41,680 bases of DNA, from positions 1 to 41,680 of the forward strand of contig NZ_FNDH01000001.1 in NCBI RefSeq assembly GCF_900100485.1. The letters are read 5' to 3'. The notes under the pieces are model-generated. The model was not told the origin of the DNA, searched no databases, and worked only from the letters and a program-made list of their open reading frames with translations. Each line of letters opens with the position of its first letter. The stretch's first letter is position 1. The translations under genes and the position numbers were made by a program. Of this stretch, positions 17,614-26,261 are shown one piece after another. This DNA comes from Nitrosomonas sp. Nm132. Lineage in GTDB: Bacteria; Pseudomonadota; Gammaproteobacteria; Burkholderiales; Nitrosomonadaceae.

Positions 17614-18045
17614 ATGTTCAATTCAATATCCATTCGCTTGGCCATCGGCGTTTTCGGTGCAGTTTTTGGCAGTTGGGTGTTAGCTCAAGGCGATCCTTTG
17701 CTTCAGCAAGCCCAATCCGAGTGCCAGAGCATTGCCCAGCAACAAACTGGCTATAATCCCGGCGCTACCCAGCCACAGGCGGGCGGACGGGCGAAGGGTG
17801 CGGCGGCTGGCGCCATGGCCGGAGCCGTCAAGGGCAAAAGCAAGGCTGACCAGTACGGCAACGTGCCCGAAAGTGTCGCCGAGGAATACACCCATAGCCA
17901 GATGGAAGAAAAAGCGAAGATGGGGGCCGCTGCGGGCGCGGCCAAGCAACGCCAGCAGCGTCGTCAGGATACAGCGGCCCAGGATGCTTACAACCAGGCG
18001 TTTGCTTCCTGCATGGCCGCTAAAGGATTCCCGGCGGGGAATTAA
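17614..18045 (+). CDS. Secreted glycine-zipper protein (YMGG-like)
   Basis: A 143-residue product with a Sec signal peptide (hydrophobic 8-24, cleavage after VLA-Q near 25). The mature part has two Ala/Gly-rich segments with small-xxx-small spacing, AKGAAAGAMAGAVKG (about 60-74) and GAAAGAAKQRQQRR (about 104-117). It ends with AYNQAFASCMAAKGF, the closing motif typical of glycine-zipper envelope proteins. These are periplasmic or outer-membrane proteins of unclear function. AAGGAG is seven bases before the ATG. Two cysteines (one early, one in the tail motif) could form a disulfide. Its upstream region holds TACGTG-box site 2 and repeat F. Confidence 0.8.
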   Translation: MFNSISIRLAIGVFGAVFGSWVLAQGDPLLQQAQSECQSIAQQQTGYNPGATQPQAGGRAKGAAAGAMAGAVKGKSKADQYGNVPESVAEEYTHSQMEEKAKMGAAAGAAKQRQQRRQDTAAQDAYNQAFASCMAAKGFPAGN

Positions 18046-18243
18046 ACTGCTATCCACTAACGATTAAAATCGTCTGTACCCAACTAAGCGCGCATGAGTC
18101 CAAGCATTTAAAGTGAAAGTTACTGTCTAGAGGCGGTTACCTTAGCCGTGTGATGAAAATCAATGGCTTATCTGTCCTAGCGCAAGCTGACTCTAATCTG
18201 TGATCCAGCAAGGGCCAAGCAATATACGTAACCAGGACATATC

Positions 18244-18960
18244 ATGGCAAATCTGAAAATCACACGAAGGGAATGGCTAGCCGGTACTTGCGGATTAGGT
18301 CTGGGGATAGCTTTAAGCATCGCAACCAAAGCACCCTCCTCAAGATCAGTTGACATGGAGTCTTATCCGCGAAATGCAGACGAGGCGCTAGCACGATTGA
18401 AGAACGGAAACCGACGCTTCATGGAAGATAAGTCGCTTCATTTACATGAAAAAGCTTCCTGGCGCAGTCAGCTAGTTGAATCGCAAAAACCTTTTGCCAC
18501 TGTTCTGGGTTGCAGCGATTCGCGCGTACCACCCGAACTCGTCTTTGATGTGGGATTCGGAGATCTTTTCACAATTCGGCTAGCTGGCAACATCATCGCA
18601 GAAGACGTGATTGGCTCCTTGCAATATGCCGTGGCACATCTCAAAACACCGCTGGTTGTCATACTTGGCCATGAAGGTTGCGGCGCTGTTACCGCCACCG
18701 TGGAGAAAATACTGCACAAGACCAAAGAACTTGAGCATATCGAGGCGCTGATTCAATTAATCAAACCTGGACTAAAGAAACTTGATCTGAAGCTGGATCA
18801 CGATAGCTTGTTAAGTGCCGCCGTAGAGATGAATGTCCGTTGGTCCATGCAGCGGCTGTCGACTCTACCGGAAGGCGAACGCGCATTGCGAGAAAAGCGT
18901 GTCACGCTGGTTGGAGGCGTTTACGAGTTGGTAACGGGGCGCATTCGCTTTCTCGAATAA
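18244..18960 (+). CDS. Beta-class carbonic anhydrase with Tat signal
   Basis: It interconverts CO2 and bicarbonate. Zinc ligands are visible: Cys90 in LGCSDSRVPPE, His143 and Cys146 in GHEGCGAV, with the Asp92-Arg94 dyad. The N-terminus ITRREWLAGTCGLGLGIAL has a twin-arginine motif (Arg8-Arg9, then W-L-A-G) and a hydrophobic run, as in a Tat signal. The enzyme is therefore probably folded in the cytosol and sent to the periplasm. At 238 residues it is the usual size for a bacterial beta-CA plus leader. AGGA lies six bases before the ATG. It stands as a single gene. In an autotroph it could set periplasmic CO2/bicarbonate balance. Confidence 0.93.
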   Translation: MANLKITRREWLAGTCGLGLGIALSIATKAPSSRSVDMESYPRNADEALARLKNGNRRFMEDKSLHLHEKASWRSQLVESQKPFATVLGCSDSRVPPELVFDVGFGDLFTIRLAGNIIAEDVIGSLQYAVAHLKTPLVVILGHEGCGAVTATVEKILHKTKELEHIEALIQLIKPGLKKLDLKLDHDSLLSAAVEMNVRWSMQRLSTLPEGERALREKRVTLVGGVYELVTGRIRFLE

Positions 18961-19230
18961 GAAGCTGCCTGCAAAATGGTCTTCGCAAGATAAGCATCAC
19001 AAAAACCATCGTGAGCGCCATCCTGTATGTCATCACAGGCTGTATCCAGTAACCAGGCGATGCCGAATGATTTTCCGCCATAACGGACTGATGGATGATC
19101 TTTTTACCAGATGGAACAAGCGGGCTACGCCGGAAACCGAATCAACTGAGCGAATAGAGCACTTATTAAACATTGGATCTCTCCTCGCCTGGCGAAGGTA
19201 ACTGCTGTGATCCGTTTCCAGGAGTAAAGC
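18961..19230. other. Intergenic region, no firm gene
   Basis: A 36-codon ORF starting at 19091 is open but has no clear ribosome site. No repeat, terminator or RNA gene was recognised. Confidence 0.35.
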
Positions 19231-19926
19231 ATGACACAAGAAAAAAACCTGACTCACAATCGCTTGAAGACACCACGCGCGGCCGCTGTTGCTGGTATTG
19301 TATTTTCGGTGTTGTATATCACGAGCCTGGTGCTCGTCCGGCTTTCGGTCCCGGCCGATCCGCACGATGCAGGAGCGTGGCTGGCGAGTGGCACGAAGAC
19401 CGTCAAGCTGGCGCTGTATCTGCTGCCGTTCGCAGGCATCGCCTTTTTATGGTTCATCGGCGTGCTGCGGGACCGGATTGGTGCCTACGAAGACCGCTTT
19501 TTTGCCACCGTGTTCCTCGGCAGCGGCCTGCTGTTTCTGGCCATGCTGTTTGCTTCGGGAGCAGTGGCGGCAGGTATCATGATCAGCTACAGCGCCGCCA
19601 CGCCCGACAAGCTCGTCGAATCTGGCATTTACACGTTTGGTCGCACTGTGGTATATCAGATCGTTAACGTCTATGCGATGAAAATGGCAGGGGTATTTAT
19701 GATCTCAATCTGCACAGTCGCTGTTCGTACCAAGATTTTCCCGCAGTGGATCGCGTTTCTCGGGTATGCAATGGCGCTGCTGTTGTTACTGAGCATCGGA
19801 TATTTTTACTGGACGCCGCTGGCGTTTCCACTGTGGGTGCTGCTGGTCAGCTCGTATATTTTGCTGACAAATCTCAGGAGCAAGCCGAACGCAGCTCCCC
19901 CAGCGGTTAACCCGAATATTTCATAA
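19231..19926 (+). CDS. Multi-pass membrane protein of unknown function
   Basis: The 231-residue product has about six hydrophobic segments: roughly 18-38, 60-80, 90-118, 140-162, 172-192 and 195-212. Layout is short loops with charged turns such as RDRIGAYEDRF. AGGAG is six bases before the ATG. I do not recognise the family beyond a resemblance to small uncharacterised integral membrane proteins. The last six codons (VNPNIS) and the TAA stop come from repeat copy G at 19907, so the native C-terminus has been replaced; everything before that appears intact. Confidence 0.7.
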   Translation: MTQEKNLTHNRLKTPRAAAVAGIVFSVLYITSLVLVRLSVPADPHDAGAWLASGTKTVKLALYLLPFAGIAFLWFIGVLRDRIGAYEDRFFATVFLGSGLLFLAMLFASGAVAAGIMISYSAATPDKLVESGIYTFGRTVVYQIVNVYAMKMAGVFMISICTVAVRTKIFPQWIAFLGYAMALLLLLSIGYFYWTPLAFPLWVLLVSSYILLTNLRSKPNAAPPAVNPNIS

Positions 19927-19937
19927 ATTCGCGTTAA
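19907..19937 (+). repeat. Palindromic element copy G, 31-bp mini form
   Basis: TTAA-CCCGAATATTTCATAAATT-CGCG-TTAA: the left 23 bases of the long element with TTAA on both sides. Same layout as copy E but opposite orientation. It forms the end of the membrane-protein ORF. Confidence 0.9.
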
Positions 19938-19984
19938 GTCATAACAGCCTGCAAAACGACACCGCGCTGCTTTGATGCGCAGGT

Positions 19985-21064
19985 CTACTGGGATAATGAT
20001 TCCATATTCAGCCAGGCCTGAAACAGCTTGTAGCTCAACGCCAACACAATAGCACCGACGAACAGCCCGACGATACCGGATAACAGCATACCGCCGATCG
20101 CGCCTAAAAAGATCACCACCATGGGCACGCCGACACCGCGCCCCAACAGCAATGGCTTTAGCACGTTATCCAGCACCATAATCAACGTGCTCCAGATCAG
20201 GAATAGCACCGCGGTAGGCGTATCACCGGTTGCGAATACATAGATTATGGCTGGAATGACAATGAGCCCCACCCCGATCTGCACCACCGCCAGGATCAGG
20301 CACAATAATGCCCATATTCCGGCGCCGGGCACGCCGGCAAAGATAAAACCGAGACCTGCCAGCAGCGACTGGATAACGGCAACGCCCAACACGCCACGGG
20401 CGACGCTGCGAATGGTGGCTTCGGCCAGGTTGGCGAAGTCATCGCCGCGCTCGCCCACCAATCGCCGGGCTATGCCATGAGCAAGCTGATAGCTGTTGGC
20501 GGAATGCGCCAGCAAGACACCGGCAATCACGAACGCAGCAATGAACATAATCATGCCCAGACCCGCGCTGGCAGCGGCATTGAGGAGCCAGGCGCCTACC
20601 GCTTTGAATTGGGGTTGCAGCAGTTTCAGGGCATCGGTCAAATTCGTTGAAGCAAGGTTCCATATTTTCGCGACCGGTTCCCCAATGAGTGGCCAATTCT
20701 TGACAGTCTCCGGCGGTGGCGGAATAGCAAACTGCCCCTGGTGAAATTGCTCCGCCAGTTCTACCACATTTTCCACCAGCAGCTTTGTCAACGTGACGGT
20801 GGGTACCATTAATAGCGCCAACAACACGGTGATCAGCAGCGTCGCCGCAATGACGCGGTGACCAGCCAGCAGATTGATTAACTTGAGATAAAGAGGATGG
20901 ATCGCTACTGCGATAATGATTCCCCACACCACCGGGATAATAAACGGCTGCAATATTTGAAAACACCAGATCAGCACGATCGCCAGCACACCCAGGCGTA
21001 TGGCCGTTTCCACGGTTTTGCTGAACAAATCGTCGTGCGGGGGAGGTACGATATTTGAAGACAT
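19985..21064 (-). CDS. AI-2E family transporter (PerM/UPF0118)
   Basis: A 359-residue inner-membrane protein with the family's plan: paired N-terminal helices (about 12-55), a helix near 60-85, a long polar stretch (about 90-150), and a C-terminal block of helices from about 155 to 345. Typical phrases are IQSLLAGLGFIFAGVPGAGIWALL and LDNVLKPLLLGRG-VGVPMVVIF near residue 300. Members include TqsA-like exporters and sodium/proton antiporters; the cargo is unknown here. ATG 21064 is preferred over ATG 21082 because AAGGAG is six bases upstream of it. TACGTG-box site 3 and repeat H lie upstream. Confidence 0.9.
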   Translation of the reverse strand: MSSNIVPPPHDDLFSKTVETAIRLGVLAIVLIWCFQILQPFIIPVVWGIIIAVAIHPLYLKLINLLAGHRVIAATLLITVLLALLMVPTVTLTKLLVENVVELAEQFHQGQFAIPPPPETVKNWPLIGEPVAKIWNLASTNLTDALKLLQPQFKAVGAWLLNAAASAGLGMIMFIAAFVIAGVLLAHSANSYQLAHGIARRLVGERGDDFANLAEATIRSVARGVLGVAVIQSLLAGLGFIFAGVPGAGIWALLCLILAVVQIGVGLIVIPAIIYVFATGDTPTAVLFLIWSTLIMVLDNVLKPLLLGRGVGVPMVVIFLGAIGGMLLSGIVGLFVGAIVLALSYKLFQAWLNMESLSQ

Positions 21065-21270
21065 TGGGAGCTCCTTGTGCATTGTTTTGAGCTTGCGCCC
21101 GATGCGCCGGTTTCACTTCCCATCACCCGAAAACACCTCAGAGGCATGACAGATTAGCAACCTTGATGGCATTCGGTGACAGCCGTCGGCGTACTGTTCC
21201 ATCATTTCACTTTCCGTGGCAATGGATAGGGAAAATAAACGCCATTTTTTATTAAGCTCTGATGCTTCAA

Positions 21271-21317
21271 TAGATTATTGAAATATGCTGGCTAAAAAAA
21301 TACGTGCGAACACGTAG
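21271..21317 (-). promoter_or_regulatory. TACGTG-box site 3 (upstream of AI-2E gene)
   Basis: Read toward the permease gene: CTACGTGTTCGCACGTAT, T-run, AGCCAGCATATTTC, AATAATCTA. It matches sites 1 and 2 along the full 47 bp and has a perfect TACGTG/CACGTA pair. It is 206 nt from the chosen start codon. Confidence 0.6.
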
Positions 21318-21360
21318 CAGTAAACCTTATAGACAAATAATCAAAAAATCCTTTTTTGGC

Positions 21361-21531
21361 CTAGCCCGAATATTTCATAAATTCGCGTGATGATCACGCA
21401 GGATTTTGATTAATAGGGGAAGTTTTGAGAAAGAGGGGTGTAGTGATTCATACACCCGACTGAGCAAAATCTTTCTTATTAATCAAAAGACAAGTGAGGG
21501 CACGTGCCAATTTATGAAATATTCGGGTTAA
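21361..21531 (+). repeat. Palindromic element copy H, full size
   Basis: 171 bp, forward orientation. The left flank is CTAG and the right flank TTAA, so the target repeat is not identical here; both still fit YTAR. One extra G lies in the interior. It lies about 300 bp upstream of the AI-2E gene. Confidence 0.93.
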
Positions 21532-21715
21532 GCCATGCCATAGTTCAAAAGCTGGAGGTATTTTTGGCCTTCGAAGCAAATTAGAAGAGATCGCAGACCT
21601 TTACAGTTAGTCTGAGCAGGAACAAATTTGCGCCATCGCGCTGCGTCATTGATCTGTATTGATCTTTGTGGATTATAGCCAACCCTGTGAACGATACCAC
21701 GCTATGGCATCGCGG

Positions 21716-21742
21716 GCGGCCTCGCGTATCGGGCGAGGCCGC
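21716..21742. terminator. Hairpin after the ketopantoate reductase-like gene
   Basis: A 10-bp perfect stem GCGGCCTCGC / GCGAGGCCGC with a 7-base loop, 32 nt beyond the stop codon at 21775. There is no T-tract on either strand, so it would be an atypical terminator or an mRNA end-protecting hairpin. Confidence 0.4.
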
Positions 21743-21774
21743 AGTCCTAATTCATACACACTCACAGATTAGAA

Positions 21775-22797
21775 TCAAGACAGAGCGCCTTCCGGTAAAT
21801 TATCTGCCAGATACTGAAGATATTGACGCTGCGGTTTCAGACCTTCCCGGCTCACTTTTTCAACGAGTGCCAACACGGCGCGGTTTAATGGACAGGGAAA
21901 GTCTCCCGCCAGCCGAATCAGATAACCGTTGTAAGCCTCGATTTCCGTACGGCAGCATTGGACGTACATATCCGGCGCCATCGAGCAATAGGTGCCGCGT
22001 AGCGATGATTGAAAGAACCCGGCCAGAAATGTGCTCAAAGCGGTAATGCTTAGAATTAAAGAAACGGTATCGGGATGAAATGGTCCGATGCGAGCAAGTT
22101 GAATGTGCGCATGCTTGAGAATGGCATAATTTTCGCGCAGCATGCTAAAAAAGAGCTTTTTAGCTAACAAGTCGGTCAATAATGCGCCATTATCTACACC
22201 AGCCACGGCCGCAAGCGGTGAAATGGCAGCATTGTACATAAGTTTGGTCGCTTTGTAGGGGCGAATATCTGCAACCAATTCGACGGGAAATAACTCTGCC
22301 TTTGCCAGTGCTTTAGCCAACGACGCGATTTCATCCCACTCAGCAACAGTGACCGATCGGCGTGCGCCAATATGCAGGCTACCCAGTCGGGTCATTCGAG
22401 TTACGGGACGATCGCGTAAGCATTCTGACACAAATGAGGCGATACCTTCGCACGCATGATTGCGCCGCTCCAACCCCGGATCGAAGCCATTCTGAATCGG
22501 CACCAGGAAGGCGTCGTCAGGCAGGCGTGCGAGCACTTCTGGATTGTCATAGGTTTTGGTGCAGAGCAGAATAAAACCTTCTTTTGGCGCGCTCCAATCA
22601 TCGAAAGTCATGAAAGGTATCGCTTGCGTTCCCTGTCCGACGATCGTTACACCATTCTTTCTACCTTCGGCCACTTTGCCAGGATGGTTGTCAACCATTA
22701 TCACGGAATAACCTTCCCGCGCCAGGGCCCAGCCCAGGACGCTACCAATACCGCCGATGCCCAGAATATGAATGGGTTTGCTGAGTAAATTGATCAT
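21775..22797 (-). CDS. Ketopantoate reductase-like (PanE/ApbA) NADPH oxidoreductase
   Basis: The N-terminal Rossmann motif GIGGIGSVLG (about residues 13-22), VDNHPGK at the end of strand beta-2, and the C-terminal helical domain (about 190-330) match ApbA/PanE proteins, which reduce 2-dehydropantoate to pantoate. LLCTKTYDN and PIQNGFD resemble the family's CVKAY and LQNG motifs. At 340 residues it is longer than PanE of E. coli (303). Many such paralogues act on other 2-oxo acids, so the pantothenate role is not certain. It is monocistronic by eye. Confidence 0.8.
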   Translation of the reverse strand: MINLLSKPIHILGIGGIGSVLGWALAREGYSVIMVDNHPGKVAEGRKNGVTIVGQGTQAIPFMTFDDWSAPKEGFILLCTKTYDNPEVLARLPDDAFLVPIQNGFDPGLERRNHACEGIASFVSECLRDRPVTRMTRLGSLHIGARRSVTVAEWDEIASLAKALAKAELFPVELVADIRPYKATKLMYNAAISPLAAVAGVDNGALLTDLLAKKLFFSMLRENYAILKHAHIQLARIGPFHPDTVSLILSITALSTFLAGFFQSSLRGTYCSMAPDMYVQCCRTEIEAYNGYLIRLAGDFPCPLNRAVLALVEKVSREGLKPQRQYLQYLADNLPEGALS

Positions 22798-22972
22798 CTA
22801 TAGATCCCGATCCGAAAAATTATTCAAAGTAATTTGTGTCTCCATTTATCGATAAAAGAATCAGCAGCTTATTTTAATTGCCCATATCTCAAGAGAGACT
22901 CCTAATCCCCAGAGTCAGACTCAATTGTTCCGGGGGCTAATGCGAGTCTTCGCGTACGCTCCTGATTACTTT

Positions 22973-23359
22973 CTAGCAAGATATCCAAAAATTGCAGACA
23001 AACAAATACGTGCAAGCACGTAGGCGCAAAGAAAGGACAGGTCTACTAAATTGGGTAGTCAATGATTTTAAAAGCTTAACCATTGGCTCAAATACACCCT
23101 CGTTGCTCCGGCTGATCAATCTGAAACCCAATACTGGCTGGATAAGATCACCGCCGGGCTTCAAACCGAACGCCATGTTTTGTTCCTCATCAGGGGTCAG
23201 CCCTCGCGGCATGAAAAGCTCGGCAGGCAAATAATGAGTGATGATGTCTTCCTCGATATCCGCAACACCGGTCACGATATAATCACGATTGGCTTTATCG
23301 GTGATGAAAAAATTTAATCTAACTCCCGCATCATATCGCCGGGGAGTCCCGCACGCCAC
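22973..23359 (-). CDS. Doubtful hypothetical ORF
   Basis: A 128-codon frame with a GTG start. The middle (DYIVTGVADIEEDIITHYLPAE, FMPRGLTPDEEQNMAFGLKPGG) reads like a genuine soluble domain, but the C-terminus runs through TACGTG-box site 4 and ends in an odd cysteine-rich tail. No family is recognised. It may be the remains of a gene truncated at its 3' end, with the start also uncertain: another frame just upstream has AAGGAGGG followed by ATG but stops after 27 codons. Confidence 0.3.
   Translation of the reverse strand: MACGTPRRYDAGVRLNFFITDKANRDYIVTGVADIEEDIITHYLPAELFMPRGLTPDEEQNMAFGLKPGGDLIQPVLGFRLISRSNEGVFEPMVKLLKSLTTQFSRPVLSLRLRACTYLFVCNFWISC
23004..23050 (-). promoter_or_regulatory. 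TACGTG-box site 4 (divergent copy)
   Basis: CTACGTGCTTGCACGTAT on the minus strand at 23006-23023 is a perfect TACGTG/CACGTA pair. Leftward of it, the T-rich stretch and a TGGATATC segment match sites 1-3 only loosely. It lies about 200 nt upstream of the ketopantoate reductase-like gene and inside the end of a doubtful ORF. The coordinates given here bracket the palindrome. Confidence 0.4.
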
Positions 23360-23981
23360 CTGTTTATGGCGGCAATAGACAGAACGCCAGCAACGAGCTG
23401 CGCAAAGCAGTAACTGCTCGGCCCAATGATCCAGATTGCCGATTCATGATTACCCTCCTTGCTTATTGGTAATGAGTAGACAGCAAATTTCTTTGGAATG
23501 GCGCGCGCCAGCTACTTCAGCACGGTAAAAATCAATACCCGAGTCGTGCTGAAAAGTATCTGCATGAATCTGAAAAAAGCTGCCAATAAAATTTTCGTGG
23601 ATGAGCCCTCCAGAAGGGGAGCAGTCCAATGCAGCATAAGGGGTAAGAACTCCCTTGAAAAAGGAGTAAAACTTCACTTTTCTGCTAAAAAACGCGTAAA
23701 AATGTCATCTGGAATTTCTCTCCCGCCACCCCAGCAAAATTTTTAGGGTTGTGCAGAGGTCTTATCAAAGGAATTGGTGATAATTCCCCGAGAATCAGTT
23801 TGGCTTGCTATGGATTACCAAGGGTTTTAGGCTTTTCTTGAGCAGAGGAAGGTTTTATCTTAATCCGGCTGATTCAAAGAGCACAGGATTTTCTGGGAAT
23901 ATCCAGCCAGCCTGGAATTGCCGGGCTAACATGAACAAGCCATGTATTTTTAGCTGCAACTGATACTTATTTTTGATGCGA
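23360..23981. other. 622-bp stretch without a firm gene
   Basis: A 75-codon minus-strand frame (23450-23677, GTG start) ends with AEVAGARHSKEICCLLITNKQGG-like sequence, but it has no ribosome site and no known family. The rest (23680-23981) is non-coding by eye. In many betaproteobacteria hpf and ptsN follow rpoN here; they are absent. Confidence 0.4.
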
Positions 23982-25445
23982 TCAAAGCATTCTACGAAGG
24001 CTAACTGGGGGAATTTGCATCGATTCGCGGTATTTTGCAACAGTACGGCGCGCCACAATAATTCCCTGCTCTCCCAGAATTCCTGAAATCCGGCTATCAG
24101 TAAGCGGCTTCTTCGGATCCTCACTTTGTATCAACTGCTTGATTAAGGTACGAATAGCAATCGCAGAGCGGGTTTCTCCGGTATTGGTTGCAACATGGCT
24201 GCCAAAAAAATACTTGAGCTCAAATATGCCGTGGGGGGTATGCATAAACTTTTGTGTGGTCACACGTGACACGGTGGATTCATGCAAATTCAGAGCCTCT
24301 GCAATTTTCCGCATGATGAGCGGACGCATGGCAATTGCGCCATGCTCGAAGAAAGCCTGTTGGTGCTCAACAATGACAGAGGACACTCTAAGTATGGTTT
24401 CAGAACGCTGTTGAATGTTCTTAAGCAGCCACTTGGCTTCACTAAGCTGATTCATCAATATTTGAGCCGAATTGTTTCGATCACGCTTCAATATATCAGC
24501 ATAAAGTTGATTAATACTGAGATGAGGAATCGATTCAGGATTAAGTCTTACTGTCCACGTACCCTCCTGCTTGCTCACCATCACATCAGGGATGACATAG
24601 CGCGAGATCGCTGAATTGAATGCCTCGCCAGGCCTGGGATTCAACTGAGTGATCAGTTGCTGCACCGAACGCAGGCAATCATCGTCACAATGCAATAACT
24701 TTTTAATTTGTTTGTAGTCTTTTGAAGCGAGTATCTCAAGATCATGCCTAACGAGCAAAAGCGCCTGCTGACGGTAGGGCGTTTCTTCAGGAAGCGCCTG
24801 CAGCTGCAAAGCCAGGCACTCTTGCAGATTGCGCGCACCTACTCCGGGCGGATCCAGTTGCTGCAAGTATTTCAGCGCAGCCTGCAAGTCTTCCAGATGA
24901 ATACCCAGCTCCACCGGCAGCATCTCTAATAGCTCCTGCAGATCTTGTCTCAGGTAACCATCATCATCCAGACTATCGATTAATATCCCAACGATATGAC
25001 GGTTACGCTCGCTGATCTGGGTTAGGCTGATCTGCGTCGCAAGATGCTCACGCAAATTGGGAGGAGTGATCGCTTGTTGTGCAAAATCGCCTCCCTCTTC
25101 ATCGCTCTCGCGATTACCGTAAAAGGTTTCATAGCCGTTAAACCCATCGGCATCCTCATTTGAGGGCAGCATCGAATCACGATCATTTTTTTCAGAATAT
25201 GCTACATCGTTTGATTCGATTTGCGAACTCGGGATATCTGGAGATAATGCAACCGGGTCATCTTGATCACGAACTCGCCCATAATCAGCACTCTCGCCTA
25301 GTTCCAGCAGCGGATTATTTTGTGTAATACGCTCTATTTCCTGATTCAGCTCAAGTGTAGAAAGTTGCAGTAATCTAATTGACTGTTGCAGCTGTGGCGT
25401 CAGCGCAAGACCGGGAGTTAATTTAAGCTGAAGAGTGGGCTTCAT
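23982..25445 (-). CDS. rpoN: RNA polymerase sigma-54 factor
   Basis: The 487-residue product has all three sigma-54 regions: the Gln/Leu-rich activator-interacting region I (LTPQLQQSIRLLQLSTLEL, 15-33), an acidic region II (about 60-120), and region III with the core-binding domain, the helix-turn-helix, and the RpoN box ARRTVAKYRE at 465-474. The box reads -24 GG/-12 GC promoters and needs an AAA+ activator. It lies 54 nt after lptB, the common beta/gammaproteobacterial order lptC-lptA-lptB-rpoN. Confidence 0.98.
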   Translation of the reverse strand: MKPTLQLKLTPGLALTPQLQQSIRLLQLSTLELNQEIERITQNNPLLELGESADYGRVRDQDDPVALSPDIPSSQIESNDVAYSEKNDRDSMLPSNEDADGFNGYETFYGNRESDEEGGDFAQQAITPPNLREHLATQISLTQISERNRHIVGILIDSLDDDGYLRQDLQELLEMLPVELGIHLEDLQAALKYLQQLDPPGVGARNLQECLALQLQALPEETPYRQQALLLVRHDLEILASKDYKQIKKLLHCDDDCLRSVQQLITQLNPRPGEAFNSAISRYVIPDVMVSKQEGTWTVRLNPESIPHLSINQLYADILKRDRNNSAQILMNQLSEAKWLLKNIQQRSETILRVSSVIVEHQQAFFEHGAIAMRPLIMRKIAEALNLHESTVSRVTTQKFMHTPHGIFELKYFFGSHVATNTGETRSAIAIRTLIKQLIQSEDPKKPLTDSRISGILGEQGIIVARRTVAKYRESMQIPPVSLRRML

Positions 25446-25499
25446 GGTTCTGAAAAAGCAGCAATCACTGAGCTATCTTCATAGATTCAATTCTCATGT

Positions 25500-26222
25500 T
25501 CAAAGCCGAAAATGTTCTCCCAGATAAACTTCCCTGACACGCTCATTATCGATGATGTCATTGGGTCTTCCGCTGGCAAGCACGGTCCCCTCGCTGATAA
25601 TATAGGCGCGATCACAAATTCCTAATGTTTCTCTCACATTATGGTCAGTGATCAGCACACCGATGCCACGTTCTTTGAGAAAGCCAATCACTTTCTGGAT
25701 ATCCATGACTGCGATGGGGTCTACGCCTGCAAAGGGTTCATCCAGAAGAATAAAACTTGGTTTGGATGCTAAAGCACGCGCAATCTCCACCCGCCGCCGC
25801 TCACCACCCGATAAACTAATGCCCAGGCTTTCCCGCAAATGACTGATATGCAAATCGTGCAGCAAATTATCCAGCCGTTGCTGAATTTCAGCATCGCTAA
25901 ACCTCTGTAACTCCAGTACCGCCAGGATATTATCTTCAACTGAAAGACGTCGAAAAACGGAAGCTTCCTGAGGCAAATAACTCAAGCCCAGGCGCGCACG
26001 CTGGTGAATCGGCATTTTGCTTAAGCTACGTTCGTTCAAATATATTTCACCATCGTCTAACGGAATCAATCCTACGACCATATAAAAACAAGTGGTTTTA
26101 CCCGCTCCATTAGGACCGAGCAAACCTACCACCTCCCCACTTCCGACAGAAAAGGACACATTCCGGACGACGGCACGGGATTTATAGCTTTTCTTTAAAT
26201 TATCGGCTTTCAGTACGCTCAT
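25500..26222 (-). CDS. lptB: LPS export ABC transporter ATPase
   Basis: The cytosolic ATPase of the LptB2FGC complex, which powers lipopolysaccharide extraction from the inner membrane. Walker [10 protein letters not shown] at 36-44, signature LSGGE at 137-141, Walker B FILLDE at 157-162, and the switch His in ITDHN are all intact. 240 residues is the normal length. It sits between lptA (39 nt) and rpoN. Confidence 0.97.
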   Translation of the reverse strand: MSVLKADNLKKSYKSRAVVRNVSFSVGSGEVVGLLGPNGAGKTTCFYMVVGLIPLDDGEIYLNERSLSKMPIHQRARLGLSYLPQEASVFRRLSVEDNILAVLELQRFSDAEIQQRLDNLLHDLHISHLRESLGISLSGGERRRVEIARALASKPSFILLDEPFAGVDPIAVMDIQKVIGFLKERGIGVLITDHNVRETLGICDRAYIISEGTVLASGRPNDIIDNERVREVYLGEHFRL

Positions 26223-26261
26223 GGTATTTTCTGAATAATCTCTCCGGTTACACGAAAAAGA

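Noticed and set aside
19091..19201. 36-codon ORF (MDDLFTRWNKRATPE...)
   Set aside because: Open frame but no ribosome site and no recognisable family; too short to claim.
23450..23677. 75-codon minus-strand ORF
   Set aside because: GTG start without ribosome site, no known domain; recorded only in the intergenic note.
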